Assembly (NCBI GenBank): GCA_034696485.1
Contig: JAQIWT010001073.1
Coordinates: 1-12,695, forward strand
DNA from: Isohypsibius dastychi
Taxonomy: Eukaryota > Tardigrada > Eutardigrada > Parachela > Isohypsibiidae
Direction of reading: 5' to 3'
Length of the DNA stretch: 12,695 bases
Position numbers and translations under genes: made by a program. The stretch's first letter is position 1; each line of letters begins with the position of its first letter. Below the pieces are notes generated by a model, which was not told where the DNA came from, did no database searches, and worked only from the letters and a program-made list of their open reading frames with translations. Positions 6,721 to 12,695 of the stretch are shown one piece after another.

Positions 6721-9700
6721 TCAAGAGAAGGCCTTCTTTTCCTGGAATGTTTTCTCCGTTCCCACAGTTAACCCGTTGGTCATCGGCGCGTGATCTTCCG
6801 CAATCTCCTCTACTTCTCCCTCACGATGCCCATTAAACGAAGGCGATCGATACTGCGCCATGATACTTCTCGCAAAATTCTGATACTCATCGTCATCATC
6901 TTCAGTTTCTCCAGGTTCAAACGCTGCCAAACAGACCGACTTGGAGCGACCACGCAGCGAAATACTTGGTGATTCGACGCCATCTTCAATATGATTCTCC
7001 AGCCCTTCTGGGGATCCATCAGCGTTCTCCGAGTTGATTTCATCCAGATCTGGAAGATAACCTTCGATCGTGTCGCATATGGACTGAATCCGCGAGTCCA
7101 GGCTGAATTGTCGGTTCTTCCCACCACGTTCTTGACGGCGATTCGGACGACGGCGACCTTGCATATGATGGAGATTCAGGTTTCGATTCAGCTGACGAGC
7201 AAACTCCTTCGCAATATCAGAACTCCCAAAAATTGCAGCTAAAAATATTTTGGGCATGTTAATTTCCATCGGAGCTATTCTCCTATTCTGAGTTCATGAT
7301 TTACCAAAGCTGCCATTGACGAATTTTGGTGACAACGGACTGTTCGCCAGCAACAGACTGACCCCAAAACCTTTCTTCTCCGATTCGTTAGGTCCCGTGA
7401 TCGAGACGTGCTCATTGTCCGTCTGCCGGGTTGGAACTCTTTTCCGGACTTCCGCGAGAAGCACTTTTGCGAAAGCTCGTATAATGTTGAAGTCACGTCG
7501 AATATCTTCCAAAGTAGTTTGCGGTGAGGTTACAGTGTAGCGAATAACATAGCGATTATGAAGGCTGGCTGGGACCATGTGAAGAAGACCAGAGCGATTG
7601 AGTTGTTTTAACAACATTTCAGTCCGTTCATTTTCACCCTGAAGCACACTGACCTTTGATGCGCAAAAGGTGGGGTGCTGTCTACGTTTAAACCTACCTT
7701 TAGGCGAAATACAACCATCCCCAATATGCGTTCAGCTGGGATCTCGAAATCCGAGTCGCTCCGCAAAAGCTCCTCGAAATGTTTGGCCAGACTCACGTTC
7801 TGTTCGAAAAGGATTGTTCAAACTAAAAACAAGTCTGTTGTCGAGGATGACATCTGTCACTTCTCACCTGGCGAATATGGTTTTGTAATCCCTTCACGCC
7901 ATAGCTGCGTAACACAAACCATAACTTGAGAGCCCTGAAACGTCGGCTCAATGGGATCTGCCAATGCTGAAAAGAGTTCATAACAATCAGATTAGCCCGC
8001 GCTTACAAGACTCAAATGTTTTGGTATCACGAGATTACCGAACTTACCATGTAATCGATTGCGTCGCCAGACTTCTCATGTCGAAGATAGAGTGGGTCCA
8101 CGCAGAAAGTCCTGTGCAGAGCGCGACTATTCTTTACCCTGTAACAACGACAACAGTGAACCAGCAAAAACACTTTAACAAACAACTAACAGTTTTTCAC
8201 GCGGAGTTGTTAAACAGACAGAGCATTTCAATCGGGCAGTTAGAGGTTTCTATTAACTGTGTCTAGGGAACCACTATGGGTCGTTGTTGACTCAAGAAAA
8301 AATCTTCTGGTTGGGGCATTCTTTTCGTTCTCGACGAGGTTATGAGGTGGTGTAAGGTTCTTATTTTAACACAGTTTGCGTATATGTCTATGTTACTAGC
8401 CCTACCACATAGCGGTGCAGTCGAAGTGAACCATCAGCCACTTTGAGGGATTAAAAGCGAAGGAGCTGCCGTAGTCGACTCCCTGTAAATACGAGCGATA
8501 TTCCGGACAAATGAAAGCAGCTCCAGCATAGGCAGCATCCAAATGCATCCAAATGTTTTCCTCTTGGCCTTCAACACACATGATTAATCACCTTTTGCAA
8601 CCAATGTTTACCGCGAATCGTCACGCATTTGTGGGAGCACTTACAGATGGGTCCAAGTTCCATCAGGTTGTCAAAGGCGCACGCTCCTGTTGTGCCCAAG
8701 GTGGCACATAACTGCAAACAGTCACTCTGACAGCTCGTGAATGATGGGCAGTTTACGGGAAAGAACTCACAAAGAAAGGAATCAATCCTTCTGCCACATC
8801 CGATTCAACAGCTGCTCGAAACGCGTCACCCCGCAAACTCAGCTTGGCATCACTTGGAACCAAACGTAACTTGACCAACCCTATCAAACACGCTTTCTCC
8901 ACGGAACTGTGCGCCTGTCAAATAGAATGACACCACCATAAACAACTGCTGACAGTCCGCCGTACAGCAGACTGAAAGATTACGTTTCAGTTGACGTACC
9001 TGATCGGAACAGTATCCAACTAATCGGCTGTTAATTTCCGCATCATCCAGATCCGGTCGAATTTGCCGAACGCGTCGGATTGCTTCCGTCCGCGCGGCGA
9101 GCAATGAAACTAGAGTTGCTTCGCTCGCTGTCGTCTGTGTGACAAATTCAATCAGAAACCAGGATCGAGTTTTCAGAATTTGCTCTGCCTAACCTGAATT
9201 ACTCCGCCGCCAGTTGCTGATTTAGAACTTGTATGAAGAAAGTCAGGTGGAAGGCCAATCATCTTGCCCAACCAATCCATTACGATAGTCTCCAGTTCCG
9301 TGCATGCTGGGCTCGACGCCTGTAAATGAAAACTGTTACGCTCGTGAAGCGGAACGCTAACTTGCGCTTTGGCTAACACCATGGGTGAATTTGGTTTCAT
9401 GACAGCCTATAGGTTGCATCGTCACATAACAGAACCAGAAACAAACAGTGAATTTCAAATTCCAAACTCCCCTCACGCATATGGCTGATTGGTTTCAAGA
9501 CAGATTGTCACAAGATTCGGTTCTTGCAGCCCAGTGGCTCAAGCCTGTGTGACTATCACCTCAGCTGTCACAAACCACCGCCATCATATTTACTGTGATA
9601 CCCCCCCCCCCCCCCCCACATGGCGGCATCATTGACCTTAAACTCTGATGGTTTTTTGCTCAACTCGGAATCTTGGTTGAATAGATCTAGTTTCGAAAAG

Positions 9701-10818
9701 AATGAGATGAAAAATGTGAGCTCAGGCTCACCCAGGTGAATCCTAGACAGTTGATTGCATCGGCCAACATGTCGCCCAATAGCGATGGGAAAGAGTTGAG
9801 CGCCGGAAAATAGGCGTGCATGTACGGGCTTTGCCAGTGAGTAATCTGAAACAATCAGGTTTTTTAAATCCGGGATTATCATTTTTTGCATGAACGTGGC
9901 TCCGATGATCGTACCCCAGGCATGATGACTCGTTCGACATCTGCAAAGATGTTGTCCCAGGCTTCGCCATCTTGTGGAGCGCTGTCCGGTACGAGGTCAC
10001 GCATGTACCCTGGCTGTACATTTGGAAAAACCCTCCGGGACCGGATATTCTCCAGGTAGTCAGCAATATAATCCACCATTTCCTTGCCTGTAAAATACAA
10101 TTTGATTCAAGTGGAACTGCAATTCAAAACAAACGTATGCAAATCAAACGGTGTAAAAAATGAAAGCTCTGGTTAAAAATCAATTTAAATCGACATTCGT
10201 TCATCCTAACCCTTATTTTGCTTCGATGTAGTACGCGACCTTTCTGTTCCTTGCGAGGAAAAAAGAATCGGTTTTCGATCCGATTCCGCCAATTGCGACA
10301 CGAAGCTCCCGTAACATTCTAATCAATTCCAGCTTGCACAACTCAATTCCCAAGCATGTTAATATCTCATTATTTCTTCGATCGACCTTTAAGATTGAGT
10401 AATCATTCATCATACATCCATGCCAGAAGAAAAAAATACATGAAGACAAATAATCTGAACATCGGAAGAAAAACCGCCACTTTTGTTGCCCAGAATGCGG
10501 AAAAAGTTACTCTTGTTTCCTGTGGCAATCATTCTGTCTTATGGATAAACGTTGATTTACACAAGTATATTCGTGAGTTCAAAAAGTTCCGGTCTTCCAA
10601 GCGATTAAATCACGTCGATGTGAACGGCTGCGCAAGGACGGCCCAGTTGACGTTATACAACAGTCATACCTTCCATCTCGTTTTCCGTCATCCCAGTGAT
10701 TCGGTTATCTGTACTATTTACTTAAATTGTCTTGGGCCAACAAATCATACCGGAACATACTAGTCTCAAAAAGGTCACTGTATCACTCACCTCTTCTGCG
10801 GTACTCCTGGTAATCCAT
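6721..10818 (-). CDS. Tdc: Group II PLP-dependent decarboxylase, tyrosine decarboxylase-like, 697 aa
   Basis: The enzyme decarboxylates an aromatic amino acid; in protostomes the tyrosine enzymes make tyramine, the precursor of octopamine. Thirteen exons fit without a break: 10818-10791, 10087-9915, 9845-9732, 9319-9194, 9134-9000, 8914-8771, 8711-8645, 8568-8406, 8138-8048, 7966-7868, 7799-7698, 7638-7305 and 7238-6721. The start [16 protein letters not shown] is typical of the family. Visible active-site features are [10 protein letters not shown] (His194, stacking on PLP), HLDAAYAG (Asp273, binding the PLP ring nitrogen), NPSKW (Lys305, Schiff base) and the loop Tyr334 in DPLYLRHE. Ser354 in IPLSRRFR is Gly in DOPA decarboxylase and Ser in human histidine decarboxylase. 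The phrases [17 protein letters not shown] and LLHMVPASL fit tyrosine or histidine decarboxylase better than DOPA decarboxylase. The core ends near residue 480. The tail has a basic patch ([13 protein letters not shown]) and acidic/Ser-rich stretches (ETEDDDDE). Histidine decarboxylase remains the main alternative. Confidence 0.93.
7239..7304 (-). other. Last decarboxylase intron, whose retention gives an early stop
   Basis: This 66-nt intron (weak donor GTAAATC, acceptor TATTTTTAG) joins exon 12 to the exon encoding most of the tail, in phase 1. If retained, the reading frame ends at once (SFGKS then TGA at 7296-7294). That would give a ~527-aa enzyme with a complete catalytic core and no tail. 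The splice is preferred because the downstream frame stays open for 172 codons and its composition continues the tail. Confidence 0.6.
9601..9617. repeat. 17-base C homopolymer in decarboxylase intron 3
   Basis: An uninterrupted run of 17 C on the plus strand (G on the transcribed RNA) sits in the 412-nt intron 9731-9320. The length is likely to vary and is prone to sequencing error. It does not touch coding sequence. Confidence 0.9.
10088..10790 (-). other. First intron of the decarboxylase gene (703 nt)
   Basis: The donor GTGAGTG directly follows the 28-nt first coding exon and the acceptor is TTTTACAG. At 703 nt it is by far the longest intron in the window, where most are 50-125 nt. It splits a conserved glycine codon (RRR-G-KEM). 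I see no nested gene. ORFs inside on either strand carry no recognisable motif. Confidence 0.8.
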
Positions 10819-12541
10819 TATAGAGAGCCGTCCCGTGGATGGAGATAGCGCCGATAAAACCCAGCGAAAACTGTGTCAAATTATTTCCGAAACAGGGAAT
10901 CGAAATGAGGAAGTGGAGATTAGCGAAAGGTTTAAATTTGTTGTGCCTGTGGTCGGTTACCTTGGCTCAAGCTCGCGCTAATCCCTCCCTCGACAAATCA
11001 TCGTTTATTTCGCCAACCACGTCGTTCACGAGTAGGAAGGACGAGGACAGGCCATGACAAGTAACCTGAGACGAGGAAGAGGTGTTCGAGCTAGGAAACA
11101 GGAGTAAAGAAGAACACAAGAGCAAATCCCATAAATCACCTGCTATCGCTCTTTTTTTTCTCACCGCTGACACAGAGGCACGGCAAAAGACCCGTCTTTT
11201 TCTTCTTGAGTCTTGACTAATTGCTGTGTCCCGGGTGCGTGATGAATTCCGGTGAAAGGAGAGCACAACAATTTTTCATGGGAAAACGTGTTGGTAATTG
11301 CCTTTTCGTTCTCCAAGATTACCGTAAATGTCAATACTTTACGCATATGTCCTTACTGTCTTTTACTGTTTCAACTTTTACCGATACGCGACCCTTAACA
11401 ATTACAGTACATTCTTCTGACGCTCGCTGGCTCTTTGCTAGCGTCAGTGGGTTGGCAGATCAAAAACTGTCTTTTCGCTCTGAAGAGACTGGGTAAAAAT
11501 TAGCAAAATTTGGTCTTTCAAAACTTCGAAGTAATTCGGCCGGCTAGTTCATCGGCATGCTGTAACTTTATTGGAAAGTTCAGTGATGTGCAGCTCGGAT
11601 CGACGATACTACACGTGAGATAACATTCAGTAATTAAAGTGCATGACCGGAAACAGTTACGTCATTACAGATTCGGGAAACTCGGAAAACTGCGGGTTCA
11701 TATATAGCGGATTAACAGTATCCATGATTAGCACGAAAGATCTTCATTTCGACGAGTTTAATTTTGGAATCAGGTCATTCACGGGACTTGGAACGTGTGG
11801 CTGTTAATCTTCACTGAATAGGTCGGAACCTCTGGTGATATATATTACCGGTGTCGATTTAAATTCGCAAAACCGATTACCAGTAGCGTGTGGGACTCAG
11901 TACAGTAACCAGATATTGACTGGAGGGCCTTGACCCACACAAGTATGGTGAACGTTGGCTGCAGTGTGTGGCGATGTACGTCACATCATCCGGAATAAAA
12001 CATCTCGTTGTCCTCGCAGATAACAGAATACTTTCTACTTCTGTCAGTTTACTGCTTCGTTTTAAATTATCTGACACAGATTAGAATTTGCAGACATCTT
12101 TAATTTACTGTTTAGGATTCTCATGTGAAGAGTTTGTCGTGAACACATGGAATGAGGGTATTGGTTGGTTCCGTGAACTGCGGACTTCCAGATGAGTAAC
12201 TACTTCGCTGAGTTTCAGACCGGCCAACCACATACCGCTTTGACACTTGACGGGAGTCCGCGGAAACTGTTTTTGACATTGCCACAAATCTTTTACGTAG
12301 ATTACCCCAAGTTCACCACTCGCGCTCTAGTTTGAGCGGTAGATCTCAACTGCTAAATTTTTGGAAACATTTCCTCGCGCCACAAACGAAAATTAAGGGC
12401 CAAGTCCCAGGTTTCCAATGGACGATGAATCCGAAGACACTGCTACTTCCACCCGACTCTCTTTGGTTGCGTGGACATTCATCCATCGATATTTGTGCAG
12501 CCTAATCTTTCGATATATGATCGTAACAACCGGTTAGCACG
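10819..12541. other. Upstream region of the decarboxylase; no gene supported
   Basis: About 1.7 kb containing the expected promoter and 5' UTR of the decarboxylase (minus strand). TATA-like sequences occur at 11702-11709 and 11838-11846, but neither is near the ATG. Short ORFs are scattered on both strands without recognisable domains. One, on the plus strand at 10839-11057, contains a hydrophobic stretch like a signal peptide but overlaps the 5' flank and has no family match that I know. A hairpin lies at 11417-11447. Confidence 0.45.
11417..11447. repeat. Short hairpin (8-bp perfect stem)
   Basis: CTGACGCT at 11417-11424 pairs with AGCGTCAG at 11440-11447. Inside, a C/T mismatch and two more pairs (GC with GC) close a 9-nt loop. 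It is too short for a typical animal microRNA precursor; its function is unknown. Confidence 0.5.
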
Positions 12542-12695
12542 TACAGTAAAAGTCATTAAGTGGACCGCCATGTATGTGGACCAGTCATGTATGTGGACCA
12601 CCGTTTACGGAACCGGACTGTGTCCTAATATTTTATTAGAGGGGTCCGACATTAAGTGGACCACCCCTAAGTGGACCAGTCATGTATGTGGACCA
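12542..12695. mobile_element. Probable end of a pogo/Tigger-like DNA transposon, cut by the window edge
   Basis: A TA (12542-12543) is followed by CAGTAAAAGTCATTAAGTGG. Six GTGGACC heptamers follow, at 12560, 12576, 12593, 12656, 12671 and 12688. Many invertebrate pogo/Tigger elements of the Tc1/mariner superfamily insert at TA, begin with CAGT and carry arrays of TGGAC(A)CC-like subterminal repeats; that similarity is from memory. No transposase reading frame is visible, so this may be a non-autonomous copy or only the outer end of a full one. A simple satellite is the alternative. Confidence 0.4.
12554..12695 (+). repeat. Two ~46-bp direct repeats spaced ~96 bp apart
   Basis: Positions 12554-12600 and 12650-12695 share the layout cattaagtggacc, then agtcatgtatgtggacca, and differ mainly in the middle. 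The spacer between them contains a perfect inverted repeat, CTAATA-TTT-TATTAG (12625-12639), and a smaller one, GGAC-TGT-GTCC (12615-12625). The second copy runs to the window edge, so a longer array may continue beyond. Confidence 0.85.

Noticed and set aside
10839-11057. Plus-strand ORF with a signal-peptide-like stretch (LNLLCLWSVTLAQARA)
   Set aside because: A single hydrophobic run in a 72-codon ORF overlapping the decarboxylase 5' flank, with nothing recognisable after it.
11945-11998. MVNVGCSVWRCTS, resembling the first Cys pair of a THAP zinc finger
   Set aside because: The frame stops after 17 codons and I find no downstream C-x2-H half or spliceable continuation.
1-12695. CRISPR array, toxin-antitoxin, phage or other prokaryotic system
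   Set aside because: The window is intron-rich animal DNA. No regularly spaced repeats other than the GTGGACC cluster at the right edge.

Overview
The window looks like a compact invertebrate nuclear genome. Coding sequence is broken into small exons by GT-AG introns, many of them 49-125 nt. There are no bacterial-style operons or Shine-Dalgarno sites, and AATAAA signals lie about 260 nt past two of the three stop codons. An octopamine/tyramine-type decarboxylase beside a typical animal AMPK beta gene points to a protostome. Intron size and gene density would suit a tardigrade or similar small ecdysozoan, but the species is inference only.

Three multi-exon genes, all on the minus strand and head to tail, account for most of the window. 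Read in transcription order they are: (1) 10818->6721, a 13-exon group II PLP-dependent amino-acid decarboxylase, best called tyrosine decarboxylase-like, 697 aa with a ~215-aa tail; (2) 5504->4313, a three-exon AMP-activated protein kinase beta subunit, 294 aa, with a probable extra intron just before the start codon; (3) 3749->423, an 11-exon gene for a 762-aa protein I cannot assign to a family. That protein has a proline-rich N-terminal part, a charged helical segment, serine/aspartate runs alternating with basic patches, and a C-terminal SUMO-interaction-like motif. Every exon phase closes in all three models, so each gives one uninterrupted protein.

The rest is flanking DNA: the 3' flank of gene 3 (1-422), the short gap between genes 3 and 2 (3750-4312), a 1.2-kb gap between genes 2 and 1 (5576-6720), and about 1.7 kb upstream of the decarboxylase (10819-12541) with no supported gene. 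The last ~150 bases carry six copies of GTGGACC and start with TA-CAGT. This resembles the end of a pogo/Tigger-type DNA transposon cut off by the window edge.

The three genes share no evident pathway: monoamine synthesis, energy sensing, and a probable nuclear protein. I see no CRISPR array, tRNA, rRNA or prokaryotic defence system. The least explained item is the third gene, with its run of symmetric phase-1 exons and a cryptic alternative exon.
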